64,000 nucleotides of DNA from Hymenobacter volaticus (GTDB lineage: Bacteria; Bacteroidota; Bacteroidia; Cytophagales; Hymenobacteraceae). The notes beneath the pieces were generated by a model. It did not search any database and was not told the origin of the DNA. It saw only the letters and a program-made list of their open reading frames with translations. Within the stretch, counting starts at the first letter, position 1. Each line of letters starts with the position of its first letter. The position numbers were made by a program, and so were the translations under genes. Shown piece by piece: positions 52,061 to 61,573 of the stretch. The stretch spans positions 62,001-126,000 of the forward strand of contig NZ_CP095062.1 of assembly GCF_022921055.1 (NCBI RefSeq), written 5' to 3'.

Positions 52061-52566
52061 GAGCAAGAGCAATGAGGTATACTGTTTTTTATACTAAAAA
52101 TGCTCAACTATCTCATTACTAGTCAATGAAGATGGTAAAAGCTATTTGGTTGATGTAAAGTAAAGCAATTACCCTCGATAAGTAAAGATTATCAGGGGTA
52201 ATTATCTTGCTATACGTGTAAGAGTGTATCCGATATGCTAAAGCATTGAGTTAGTAAGTGAGTATAAGATCTTGACTTGTATCGGGCTATTTTCAGTCGC
52301 TCATGAAACTTCGCTATGAATCTACATGGCTCTCTAGACTACCTCGGTAAATGATAATCACTTATGTATTTAGGAAAAATATGTTAATAAATTTTTTATA
52401 TTATTTGACAAATAATAATTCCTTAATTCACTTGTATTATCATATCGTGCTTATAAATAATCAATGCGCTTATTTAATAAATAATTAAAATTGATAACAT
52501 AAAGCAAAAGCTAATTTTAAGAACATTTGCATGTTATAAAGTGTCTACTAGTTAGTAGCTGTTTAA
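52061..52566. other. A+T-rich intergenic region
   Basis: This ~500-base stretch is far richer in A+T than the flanking genes, above all from about 52330 to 52540. It holds no supported gene. It lies upstream of the recombinase and downstream of the T9SS gene, so it should contain the recombinase promoter. Confidence 0.5.
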
Positions 52567-52607
52567 TCAAAAACCCTTGCTGCTAATTATAGCGGCAAGG
52601 GTTTTTG
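52567..52607. terminator. Terminator of the T9SS type B gene
   Basis: TCAAAAACCCTTGCTGCT and AGCGGCAAGGGTTTTTGA form an 18-base stem with one G-U type pair and a short loop. It has A and T tracts at its two feet and lies 29 bases after the minus-strand stop. Confidence 0.9.
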
Positions 52608-52635
52608 ATGGTGGATTAATTTTTGAATTGAATCA

Positions 52636-55551
52636 CTAGCGAGTGATTTGCACCCATCCTTTGTAGGTGCGCTTGGTGCTGGAGACGTCGCTAAACTCGA
52701 CCTCGGCCTGATAGTAATAGACCCCCTCGACTACAAATGGTGACGTGCCACCCTCACTGCGGCTGCCACCCCCACGCCAGTTAATGAGGGGGTCAGCGCT
52801 GCTCTCGTAGATCTTGACCCCCCAGCGGTTGAAGACGGTGAAGTGGGTGCGCCGGATCGGAGTGAAGACCTTGGGCCGGAACGTGTCATTCTTACCGTCG
52901 CCATTGGGAGTAAAGATGTTAGGCAGCAAGAAGAGCTGGCAGTCGGCTTTGCAGGCGCGGTTGCTGAGCGCGCTGAGCGTGCCACTCGAATCGACGGCCT
53001 GCACGGCGTAGCAGGCTGCTTCCGAGGAGAGGTTGCGGTGCTCATAACTGGTTTGCGTAGCGGGTACTGTGTCTAGAACTGTTAAGGAATCTTCAGTTGT
53101 AGCAGCGTAGTAAATCTTGTAGGAAATAATTTCTCGGCTGCAGTCAGCAGGAGTATTGCTCAGTTGCCAGCTCAGTTGGTTGGTATAGACCGGCCCGCTA
53201 AGGGGCGTGGCAGGCAAATCGAACAGACGGCTGGCTAGGCTGTCGCAGTTGGGCTGCTGCAGGCGCAGCACTGGCGCGCACGGCACGTTGCGCACGGCAA
53301 TGCACTGCTGCTGGCTTAGGTTTATCAGCCCACTCGGCAGCTTGTCGGGATTGTTGTAGGTGCCGGTCGTTTCGACGTAGTAGCAATAAGTCTGGCCTTT
53401 GATCAAGCGCTGCGTAGCCGTGCCTTGGTCGCGGTAGCTGCCGCCCGTGGCTGTGCTCGTGGCCGTGCCGATGCGCACAAACGGCCCGCTCGGGTCCGGG
53501 CCTCGGCGGTAGATGACCGTGGGCTGGCGCGTGTTGTCCCAAGGTACGGTATAGGTCCAGCGCACGTCAATCGTGTTCAGGTCCATAGTTGATACAGCAG
53601 GCGTAGCCGTCCCCTCCAGGCGCACACTCGAGGCGGCTGTCGCCGTTTCCGTGACCACGCCCTGACTCAGGAACTCTACTTTATAGGTATACGAGCGGTT
53701 CTGCGTGTCCAGCACAGGGTCTTTATCCACGTACGTCGTGTCATTCGTATTGGCGGCCACGTTGATCAGCGCGCCCACCGGCGCAAAGGTCAAGTTGGCC
53801 CCCTGGCCTTGGGCGCGCAGCACGCGAAACTGCTGCGGGTCGGCAAAGGCGGGCGTGCTGCGGGGCTTGGTCCAGCGCACGGTGATCTGGCCGGCACTGG
53901 TGGCCGTACGGTCCACCGTCACGTTGCGCATGAGCAGGGCCCGGCCCGGGAACTCCACGCACGCTTCCTGTGAGGCCAGGCTAGCGCCCCCGGCGGGCAG
54001 CGGGAAAGCCACGTAGATGCGGTAGCAGTAGGTCTTGCCCCGCTCCAGGCCTTGTCCGCCGTTGGTGTCGGTGTAGTCGACAATGTCGGTGGTGTTGGGG
54101 TAGGTGAGAGCAGCAATTTGCACGTAGCCCGAGGAGGCAGGGATGCCCGTTACGCATTCGCCGAAGTCAGCACCATTGGAATTCTCGCGCCGGTAGATCA
54201 GCACCCGTGCCCCGGGTTTGCGGCAGATATAGCTGTTCCACGTCAAGCGGGTGTTGCGCGTATTGTTGGGGCCAGCAATGGCGGTGGCGCGCAGGTTCTG
54301 TGGCGCCGGCCCTATTACCGTAATCCGCCAAGTGCGGATGTCGGTCAAGGGAACCGTATTCATGCCATCAGGCTCGTCGACGGCGCTGAACACTACTAAA
54401 GTGGGGGCGGCAGCAATGTTATTACAATCGGGCGTCCAACGGAAAGTGCCTGTTGCGGTAGGAGGGCCAAACGAAGATTGCGTGAAAGTAGCCGGAGGCA
54501 GAATCCCGCTGCTCGCACCCAAGCGGATGCGGTTGCCGTCGGGGTCAGTAGCCCGCACATTTCCTACCAAGGTCGTACCGGCCACTACGCATATGTCGTC
54601 TGGGATTGTCAGCTCTGGAAGCTTATTGTCGTTTGCCCGGACTGTGATTTGGATATCCCGAATTACAGTGGAAATCTGACGGTACAAACGGCGGCCGGAC
54701 ACGAGTATTCGGCGGTATTCCTTTACTGCAATCGCAAAGTTGTATTCGCCTGCAACCGCTGGCGCATTCCAGACCACTTGGCCCGACAGAGAATCGATTT
54801 GAAAAATGGCGCGATCCAGGGGTTTGCCCACCGGTGGGCCGCTAAATGGTACTTGTAAGCCAGTGCCAATCCCGTTGGGCTTCACATAGCCCGGTACCGT
54901 ACCAAATACGGGCGTGCAATTAGTTATGACATCTAGCACCCCGCCTTGTTGGCTGTTCACGAGCGCATACGCTAGAGAGTCTCCGTCAGCGTCATATGCG
55001 GCAGGATTATGCTGAAAAACCTGCGCAATTACTGCGTTATCGATAGCCGGATATCGGAGTACTGGGGAGTGATTTTGTAGTAAAGCCGGATCAATAGTAA
55101 CCGTGGTGGAAACGTAGAATGATTGTCTGTCAGAGTCTCTCATATTTAAGACTCCAAAGTTGCGGTTCTCCCCAACAAAGCTAACTACATATGGCCTACC
55201 GGCAGGGCTTGCGGCCCCGTAAGTATGCTCGAAATCGTACGTGTAGCGTCTTATACCTGGCTTAACTAATATGTTGGTAGTACGGGGTATTTTCGCGCAG
55301 GAGCCGTCGCCGAAAAAAATATCCGCCACATCTTGGTCAGGTATTCGGCCCGTCACCGGCTCGCTGCAATAGAGAGTTAACCGAAAGAAGACACGGTTGG
55401 GATTGTAGTTGACCGTTGTATCAATCTTGGCTTGAATTTCTCCGGCCCGGATATGACTGGCTTGGCTTGAAAGGCTTAAACCGATTAACCCTACTAGAAA
55501 TAGTAAGAGTGCCCCGAACCAGGCTCGGCGCAAGGGTAATAGATAGACCAT
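52636..55551 (-). CDS. Secreted T9SS type B protein with gliding-motility-associated C-terminal domain
   Basis: A 971-residue protein. A signal sequence (ending SLSSQASH) is followed by a region typical of large Bacteroidota surface proteins (HIRAGEIQAK, later FFGDGSCAKIPRTTN), PKD-like and several fibronectin type III-like domains (ITVRWTKPRSTP, LTWNSYICRKP). The last ~90 residues are the gliding-motility-associated C-terminal domain (FLLPNIFTPNGDGKNDTFRP, FTVFNRWGVKIYES, GVYYYQAEV). This is the T9SS type B signal, recognised for export and surface attachment. Its function is otherwise unknown; adhesin is a reasonable guess. Confidence 0.92.
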   Translation of the reverse strand: MVYLLPLRRAWFGALLLFLVGLIGLSLSSQASHIRAGEIQAKIDTTVNYNPNRVFFRLTLYCSEPVTGRIPDQDVADIFFGDGSCAKIPRTTNILVKPGIRRYTYDFEHTYGAASPAGRPYVVSFVGENRNFGVLNMRDSDRQSFYVSTTVTIDPALLQNHSPVLRYPAIDNAVIAQVFQHNPAAYDADGDSLAYALVNSQQGGVLDVITNCTPVFGTVPGYVKPNGIGTGLQVPFSGPPVGKPLDRAIFQIDSLSGQVVWNAPAVAGEYNFAIAVKEYRRILVSGRRLYRQISTVIRDIQITVRANDNKLPELTIPDDICVVAGTTLVGNVRATDPDGNRIRLGASSGILPPATFTQSSFGPPTATGTFRWTPDCNNIAAAPTLVVFSAVDEPDGMNTVPLTDIRTWRITVIGPAPQNLRATAIAGPNNTRNTRLTWNSYICRKPGARVLIYRRENSNGADFGECVTGIPASSGYVQIAALTYPNTTDIVDYTDTNGGQGLERGKTYCYRIYVAFPLPAGGASLASQEACVEFPGRALLMRNVTVDRTATSAGQITVRWTKPRSTPAFADPQQFRVLRAQGQGANLTFAPVGALINVAANTNDTTYVDKDPVLDTQNRSYTYKVEFLSQGVVTETATAASSVRLEGTATPAVSTMDLNTIDVRWTYTVPWDNTRQPTVIYRRGPDPSGPFVRIGTATSTATGGSYRDQGTATQRLIKGQTYCYYVETTGTYNNPDKLPSGLINLSQQQCIAVRNVPCAPVLRLQQPNCDSLASRLFDLPATPLSGPVYTNQLSWQLSNTPADCSREIISYKIYYAATTEDSLTVLDTVPATQTSYEHRNLSSEAACYAVQAVDSSGTLSALSNRACKADCQLFLLPNIFTPNGDGKNDTFRPKVFTPIRRTHFTVFNRWGVKIYESSADPLINWRGGGSRSEGGTSPFVVEGVYYYQAEVEFSDVSSTKRTYKGWVQITR

Positions 55552-56387
55552 ATAGTAAGTAATGAGGGAGAGGGCTATACCTCAGGAAACGCTAGCTAAA
55601 TCTAACAAAATTTAGATCCAATACTCGACAATACTAGGAGCATTAGGTTCTGCCATTGTATCGCTAAAACAGCTTAAGTGTGTTCTTCGGCTCGCAAGAT
55701 TTCATTGTAATAGTGATGTTAGTGAGTCAAAATGAATACTTAATGAAAATTTTGCTCTGAAGTATATTAGTAACTAGTTGCTTTGCAAGAATTAGTTCTT
55801 TCCAAAATAAAATATGTCGTGTACTGCGAAACAGTAATTGTGTTAAAACAATGAGAAAACAGAAAATCCTATTCTATAAATTATTAAAAAATATATTATT
55901 TAATTATTATCGTAGATAGCTAATTTAATAAATTGGATTATCAATAAATATGTACGATATGACGTTAAGGTTAGCTCGTTCGGATCTTTTATAAGTAGCT
56001 GATCATACATATATACGATAATCAACATAAATGAAAATGGAAGATAAAATATAGCCTCTAGTATAAAACGGTTTATATACCAGCTAGCTCTTTTCAGCAG
56101 GACGCTTAAGGTTAGAGTGCTTCCGATAACGCTGTAGCAAATCCTCTAGCACTCCTCTAGCACTTAACATAGTGGAAAATAGATAAATTTAAGGTAGTGC
56201 ATGAAACAGCAAATCCGTATTGTTGCACTCATATAGCCATTACTGTGTAAGAAGATTCCCTTATTTTGTTTGGGACATTTACTAAATGGCTGCTTGACAA
56301 GAACACGTACATCCAGTGCTTGGCGGGTCGTGAGATGATCCGCAGAAGTAGGTTCGGAAACTGCGGCCCACTTTTCTGATATCCATT
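55552..56387. other. Long A+T-rich intergenic region
   Basis: An 836-base spacer between divergent genes (T9SS protein and sigma factor), especially A+T-rich at 55730-56080. I find no open frame worth calling, no tRNA and no convincing promoter pair. It should hold both promoters. Confidence 0.5.
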
Positions 56388-56978
56388 ATGCTTACCGCTA
56401 TTGATGCTGCTGCTACCCTTGAACTTCGCTTGGCGGAGTTGCAGCGCACCAATCCGGAGGTATTTATGGAAACATTGTTCAAGGCATTTTACCGGTCGTT
56501 GGGCAACGTGGTATTTCAGGTGGTACAGGACCGCGACGTAGCTGAAGATCTTGTGCAGGACGTATTGCTAAACGTGTGGAAGAACCGGGATACGCTCCAC
56601 ATCACAGGCACCTACAAAGCCTATCTGCATCGAGCGGCCATGAACGCGGCCCTGCGCTATGCTGAGCGCCAAAAGCGCCAGGTGAGTCTCGAACAAGCCA
56701 ATACTCCAGACTTCGGTACTGACAGCACCGCCGAGCAAATGGATGGTCAAGAAGCCGAGCAGGCCGTAGCCGCGGCTTTGGCAGCATTGCCGCCCCAGTG
56801 CCGGGCCGTGTTCCTGCTGAGCCGGCAAGAAGGATTGAGTTATCAGCAAATAGCCGACACCTTGGAGGTGGCTCCAAAAACAGTCGAAAACCAAATGGGC
56901 AAGGCACTACGCCTGTTGCGCCAGCACCTGAAAGGCTTTTTCTCGGGGGCGCTTTTGCTGTTACTTGGCCTGTTGTAA
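56388..56978 (+). CDS. ECF-type RNA polymerase sigma factor
   Basis: A 196-residue sigma-70 family protein with region 2 (DRDVAEDLVQDVLLNVWKNR, YKAYLHRAAMNAAL) and region 4 (LPPQCRAVFLLSRQEGLSYQ, then QIADTLEVAPKTVENQMGKA). It belongs to the Bacteroidota FecI-like expansion. The C-terminus is a strongly hydrophobic tail (GFFSGALLLLLGLL), which could touch the membrane. The FecR gene two genes downstream is its probable anti-sigma partner. The start at 56388 is the first ATG that leaves region 2 intact. Confidence 0.93.
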   Translation: MLTAIDAAATLELRLAELQRTNPEVFMETLFKAFYRSLGNVVFQVVQDRDVAEDLVQDVLLNVWKNRDTLHITGTYKAYLHRAAMNAALRYAERQKRQVSLEQANTPDFGTDSTAEQMDGQEAEQAVAAALAALPPQCRAVFLLSRQEGLSYQQIADTLEVAPKTVENQMGKALRLLRQHLKGFFSGALLLLLGLL

Positions 56979-57060
56979 AGTTTTTTTCAAGGAGGCGTAG
57001 GGGTAAGCCGCTAGTTGCGGCTCTTATAGACAAACCCTAACCTATTATCCTCTTCCAGCC

Positions 57061-57792
57061 ATGAAAACTAACTGGCTCCTATTTCCTCTTTTGGCGGTGC
57101 TAGCCCTCACCTCTTGCGACAACGAGCATAACATTATCGGACCCCGTGTGCGCGGCACCGGACCCACCGAATCGGAAATCCGAACGCTAGACAACTTCAA
57201 CCGCGTGGATCTTAAGATGGACGCTGAGGTTATCTTGACCCAAGGTAGCCCGCAGCAAGTGCGTGTGGAAGCGCAGCGCAACGTGCTCGATGTGCTGGAA
57301 ACCGAACTTAATGGAGACGAGCTGCAACTCGAATTTGGCCGGGTAAATGTCCGCGACCATGACCCCATCAAGATCTACATCACCGTGCCCAACCTTACGG
57401 AAGTACAGCTTTCAGGCTCAGGCAAAATCCGCAGCAGTACGCCTTGGTCGGCGAGCACTTGCGAAGTGAAAGTCTCGGGCTCGGGCAGCGTGGCCATGGA
57501 CTTCACGCAAGCTACCAGTTTGCGCACCAATGTATCGGGCTCGGGCGAAGCGCAGGTGAAAGGCATTTCGCAAAGCCATAACATCAATATCAGCGGCTCG
57601 GGGCAAGTGAAAGCCACTGACTTAAGCACCCAGGATACCTACGTGGCCATTACGGGTTCGGGCCGGAGCTACGTGCGAGCTGAGCGGACCCTGAGCGCCG
57701 AAATCAGTGGTAGCGGATCAGTGTACTACAAGGGCAGCCCGACCATCAACACTCGCATTACAGGTTCGGGGCGGGTGCTGGCCGACAAGTGA
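57061..57792 (+). CDS. DUF2807 (head GIN domain) lipoprotein
   Basis: A 243-residue lipoprotein with lipobox ALTSC (Cys near 19). The body is a DUF2807 beta-helix: VDLKMDAEVILTQGSPQQVR, then a series of SGSG-containing turns spaced about 20 residues apart, ending ITGSGRVLADK. These proteins are common in Bacteroidota and their ligand is unknown. Lying between the sigma and FecR genes, it is likely part of the same regulon or signalling set. Confidence 0.88.
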   Translation: MKTNWLLFPLLAVLALTSCDNEHNIIGPRVRGTGPTESEIRTLDNFNRVDLKMDAEVILTQGSPQQVRVEAQRNVLDVLETELNGDELQLEFGRVNVRDHDPIKIYITVPNLTEVQLSGSGKIRSSTPWSASTCEVKVSGSGSVAMDFTQATSLRTNVSGSGEAQVKGISQSHNINISGSGQVKATDLSTQDTYVAITGSGRSYVRAERTLSAEISGSGSVYYKGSPTINTRITGSGRVLADK

Positions 57793-57896
57793 AAATTTGC
57801 TTTGCTGCGAGTGAACTGCTAAACTGCGCTGTGCCGTTTTCGAGCGGTTTACCACCGAAGTGCCGTATCCGCAGAGTTTAGCTGTTGACTTGATTC

Positions 57897-58964
57897 ATGC
57901 CTGACTTGTATTCCGACGCAGAGCAAGCTCCTTGGGAGTTGCTAGCCAAACACTTGGCAGGCGAAGCTACGGCGTCGGAGCAACAAGAATTGCATGCTTG
58001 GGTTACGGCCGCTCCTGCTCGTTTGCCACTCCTCACCGATGCTACGAGGGCCTGGGAACGAGGCGGCACGGTTGCCGAGGTTTTCACGGAAGCCGATGTT
58101 GAACCAGCCTGGCAGCGCTTTCGTGTTGCCGCCGACTTAGAGCCCCCGCAGGCTGAATTACCGTCCGTACCAGTGGCGTCAGAGGGCCGTGTAGTGTCGT
58201 TGTGGCCCGCTATGCAACCTTTGCTGCGGGTAGCCGCGGCGGTGTTGTTGCTTGTGGGTGTGTGGACGTTGCTTCGCCCGCTGCTTAACCGGCCGGCAGA
58301 GATGATAACGGTGGCAGCCGGTGCGCAACGCCGGCAGGTGTCCCTGCCCGATGGCAGCCAAGTGTGGGTGAACCGGAACTCTACCCTGCGTTACGCCGCC
58401 GAGTTCAATGAGTCAGCCCGAGAGGTGCAGCTGCAAGGCGAAGCTTTTTTTGAAGTGAAAAAAGTTAACGGCCAGCCTTTCACGGTGCTCACCCCGGACA
58501 CTCGGACTCGGGTGCTGGGTACTTCGTTCAATGTGCGGGCCTACACTACAGAAGATTCGGTGGAAGTATCGGTCGTGACTGGGCGTGTGGCTTTCAGCCC
58601 GCTGCAACGGCTGTCCGCCGCCACCGATTCGGTATTGCTTACGCCGGGCTTACGCGGGGTAATTCGGCGGGCCATTCCGGCGGCGGCCGTGCAAAAGCCC
58701 ATCGTGGACCCGAATTTCCGGGCTTGGCAGCGCGATGAACTGGTGTTTGACAACCAAACTCTAAGCCAGGTAACGCAAACCCTAAGCCGCTACTACAACG
58801 TGCCCGTAACGCTAGCGGACTCTAGCTTAAGTCAGTGCCGCTTTACGGGTACTTTTGTGCGCACCGATCTGGCTCAAGCCTTGCGTGTGGTAAGCCTTTC
58901 CACCAATCTATCCGTGGCCAAGTCTGGCACGGGCTATGCCTTCAGCGGACCGGGCTGCCAGTAG
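57897..58964 (+). CDS. FecR-family anti-sigma factor
   Basis: A 355-residue protein. The cytoplasmic N-terminus (~1-95) would bind the sigma factor, a membrane segment follows (LLRVAAAVLLLVGVWTLLRP, ~104-123), and the periplasmic FecR domain is clear (VSLPDGSQVWVNRNSTLRYA, VLGTSFNVRAY, VVTGRVAFSP). The C-terminal ~70 residues are a DUF4974/STN-like domain (LVFDNQTLSQVTQTLSRYYN). It normally holds the ECF sigma factor until an outer-membrane protein signals through its STN domain. The gene after it encodes just such an STN domain, 41 bases downstream. Confidence 0.93.
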   Translation: MPDLYSDAEQAPWELLAKHLAGEATASEQQELHAWVTAAPARLPLLTDATRAWERGGTVAEVFTEADVEPAWQRFRVAADLEPPQAELPSVPVASEGRVVSLWPAMQPLLRVAAAVLLLVGVWTLLRPLLNRPAEMITVAAGAQRRQVSLPDGSQVWVNRNSTLRYAAEFNESAREVQLQGEAFFEVKKVNGQPFTVLTPDTRTRVLGTSFNVRAYTTEDSVEVSVVTGRVAFSPLQRLSAATDSVLLTPGLRGVIRRAIPAAAVQKPIVDPNFRAWQRDELVFDNQTLSQVTQTLSRYYNVPVTLADSSLSQCRFTGTFVRTDLAQALRVVSLSTNLSVAKSGTGYAFSGPGCQ

Positions 58965-59005
58965 CGCCTGTCTGCTTTCTTCTACTGTTCACTACCCTTT
59001 TCGCT

Positions 59006-60810
59006 ATGCTAAACCGCATATGCTTGGTCGTAGCCTTATTTTTTTGGTTGGCTGATCAACCGGCCCTCACCCAAGGGCGGCCAGGCTCGGTGCTTGACCG
59101 CAAAGTAACCGTCGTGTTCAATCGAGCCCCGCTCGAGTCGGTGCTGCGTACGTTGAGGCGGCAATACGGAGTGCGGATTTCGTACAGCAATACTGCTCTC
59201 AATCTGCAGCAGCCCGTGACGCTGAACGTGCAAAACCAATCCTTACGGACGGTCTTAAACACAGTTCTGGCAGATAAAAACATTGGCTATGAGCTAGTAG
59301 GTGACCAAGTAGTACTGCATCCGGTCCGCAAAGAGAAACCACAACCCACTCCTACCCCTACTTCTTCCGCCGGCAAAACTACCAGTAATGACTCAGGTAC
59401 TTCCCCAGGCCGGTCGGTTCGGCGGCTACTGCCTCGGCTACAAACTCTACTGCAGCAGGTGGGAAAGTTGCTGCCACAACGCCCTCGAAGCGGGCTGCGA
59501 CTAAGCCAGCCTCAGGTAAAGCAACTACGCCTAAGGCAACAGGAGCAGCTAGTTCCGGCCGTGGCCCAACAACTAGTGCGCAGACAGTAAAGGAGGCGCC
59601 AAACAGTCAAACCACTGTGTCGCCGGCAACTGACTCAAGTGCTACCATGGAAGCAAAAGCTCCGCTGTCGGTGGCTTCAGACTCTGTTGCCACTGCTTCT
59701 GAAGAACCCGAACAGCAAGTACGCCCTAGCTTCACTAAAAAAGCCCAGGTATCGTTTCTAGGCCCGTTAGGCTCGAATGGTCTACGGAGCGGGCAAACTG
59801 TCAACAAAGTGTCGGTGAATGTACTAGGTGGGTATGCGGCCGGGGTGGATGGCTTTGAAGCCGCGGGCCTTTTCAACGTGGACCGCGACACGGTAGCTGG
59901 TGTTCAGGTGGCTGGCCTTGCCAACGTAGTAGGGCATCACCTCGACGGTTTTCAGGGAGCTGGCTTGCTGAATGTAGTGGCTGGTGGAGGTACAGGTTGG
60001 CAGGCAGCAGGCTTGCTGAACGTTGCCACCCGTCCTCTTAATGGCGTGCAAACAGCGGGCTTGTTCAATTACTCCGGACTTGCTAAGACAAGGCCAACCA
60101 ACAACGTTCAGAGTGAAAACGATGTGTCTGAATTGGAGCTGGAACCGCGCCGCGGAACGGTACAGGCTGCTGGTCTCTTCAACGTAGCGCCTGAGGTACG
60201 CGGCGTACAAGCGGCCGGCTTGTTCAATGCAGCAGGCACAGTACACGGCGTGCAGCTAGCCGGCTTGTTCAACGTTGCTGACTCGGTTGATGGCGTGAGT
60301 ATTGCCCCGTTCAATTTTGTGCGCCGTGGCTACCACCGCGTGGAGGCCGTTAATACGGAATCCTGGCCGGCTGGTCTGTCAGTGAAACTAGGCGGCTCGG
60401 CGCAGTTCTACACGTTTCTTGCGGGAGCGTACGACGGTTTTGGGAGTGGTAACCGCCGTTGGGCCCTTGGCTACGGAGTCGGTACGGAAATGCTCACTCG
60501 CCACCGTTTGAGTGTCAATCTAGATGCTTTAGCCTTGCAAGTAAACGAAGCACAACGGGGCTGGACCGACAATTTAAATTTGCACAATCAACTGCGCTTA
60601 CTCGTGGGCTTTGCTCCCTTTAAAGCGGGAGGGCACTTTCGTCTCGTGGCCGGCCCAACGGTTAGTGTGCTCGTCACTCAGCGTTATGATGCTGAAACTG
60701 GGCAGATACATTCAAATCTAAGCGATAATCGTCGGCTGTGGCTGAACGAGAGTAACACTGCTACTCGCGTATTAGGCTGGTTTGGGTACTGTGCTGGAGT
60801 GCGATTTTAG
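59006..60810 (+). pseudogene. STN-domain protein with GLFN surface repeats (LA_2272-like; frameshifted near 59403-59409)
   Basis: Two frames form one ~601-residue protein. It has a signal peptide (ending PALTQG) and an STN domain (residues ~30-105: FNRAPLESVLRTLRRQYGVR, QSLRTVLNTVLADKNIGYEL). A Ala/Thr/Pro/Lys-rich linker of ~100 residues follows. Then come eight AGL(F/L/A)N repeats of about 20-40 residues (59851-60315: GVQVAGLANV, GWQAAGLLNV, GVQAAGLFNA, and others), and a C-terminal outer-membrane-like beta domain. One added C or G near 59403-59409 joins the frames with a linker of the same composition. The repeats match LA_2272-type surface repeat proteins. The STN probably contacts the upstream FecR. 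Confidence 0.82.
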
Positions 60811-61048
60811 TAAAGTCTGGAATGCGAAGTACTCTGACTCTATTACTAGCAAAAGCAGTATAAAACTGTGAAGAACAAGCCGTTTATCCCATTCAATAAA
60901 GTATAAAATAGTAATATAATCTCCAATTTTTTTACTATTTTATGCTAACATACTCACATTTCATTTCATTCTTACCCTGCCTCTGAATACTCTTTTATTT
61001 TGTGCTACCATTACAGTAACCAGGTATAAACTGACTTCCCTACAGATA

Positions 61049-61573
61049 CTAGATGCAGAATACCATTGAGTTCTGTAGTTCGTTTCCATCATAAATGGTC
61101 GCAATACCAACTTTGGTTGGGTGTGGGTCCAAGAGAGCTGCGTTGTGTTTGGGCGACAATTTATATGCTTGCAAAATCTGCGCTTCAATGCTTACTAGCT
61201 TATCACGACGCATACCCCGAAAACGGACACAGTTTTCGTAGCCATAACTAATAAAGCCGTTAGCTTTCTCGAATTCGTGCCCAACAGCTGCTAGTCGTTG
61301 CCGGGGTGTAGGATAGTAAGGATGATAATGCCCGTGCGTGCGGTGAGTGATGTTATAGACTGCCTGCATGCGCGCCGCTCGACAGGCAGTCTCGCTCAGA
61401 ACTAATGGCGGCAAGCCTGCCTGTAGCCGGTACGCGTTAAGTTGTCGAAGAAGACTAGGTGTGGTCCGTAAATCGGTTACGTTAACGGCCAGCGCGGGAG
61501 GTGCTACTTTAGGATCAGTGGTCTTGGTGTAGGGAACAAACCACAGAAGGAGAAGTAGGGTAATGTAATTCAT
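61049..61573 (-). CDS. CAP-domain (SCP/PR1-like) exported protein
   Basis: A 174-residue protein with an N-terminal hydrophobic signal (ITLLLLLWFVPYT). The CAP-like core is LLRQLNAYRLQAGLPPLVLS, THRTHGHYHP and SPKHNAALLDPHPTKVGIAT, a pattern close to bacterial CAP proteins. The function of bacterial CAP proteins is mostly unknown. Monocistronic. Confidence 0.78.
   Translation of the reverse strand: MNYITLLLLLWFVPYTKTTDPKVAPPALAVNVTDLRTTPSLLRQLNAYRLQAGLPPLVLSETACRAARMQAVYNITHRTHGHYHPYYPTPRQRLAAVGHEFEKANGFISYGYENCVRFRGMRRDKLVSIEAQILQAYKLSPKHNAALLDPHPTKVGIATIYDGNELQNSMVFCI

Noticed and set aside
52330..52540. A+T-rich stretch as a replication origin
   Set aside because: No dnaA, DnaA-box cluster or other replication gene is visible; ordinary A+T-rich spacer is enough.
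5114..60810. Programmed frameshifting to explain the broken genes
   Set aside because: The breaks occur in unrelated genes, lack a shared slippery heptamer or downstream structure, and all involve plain G/C runs.
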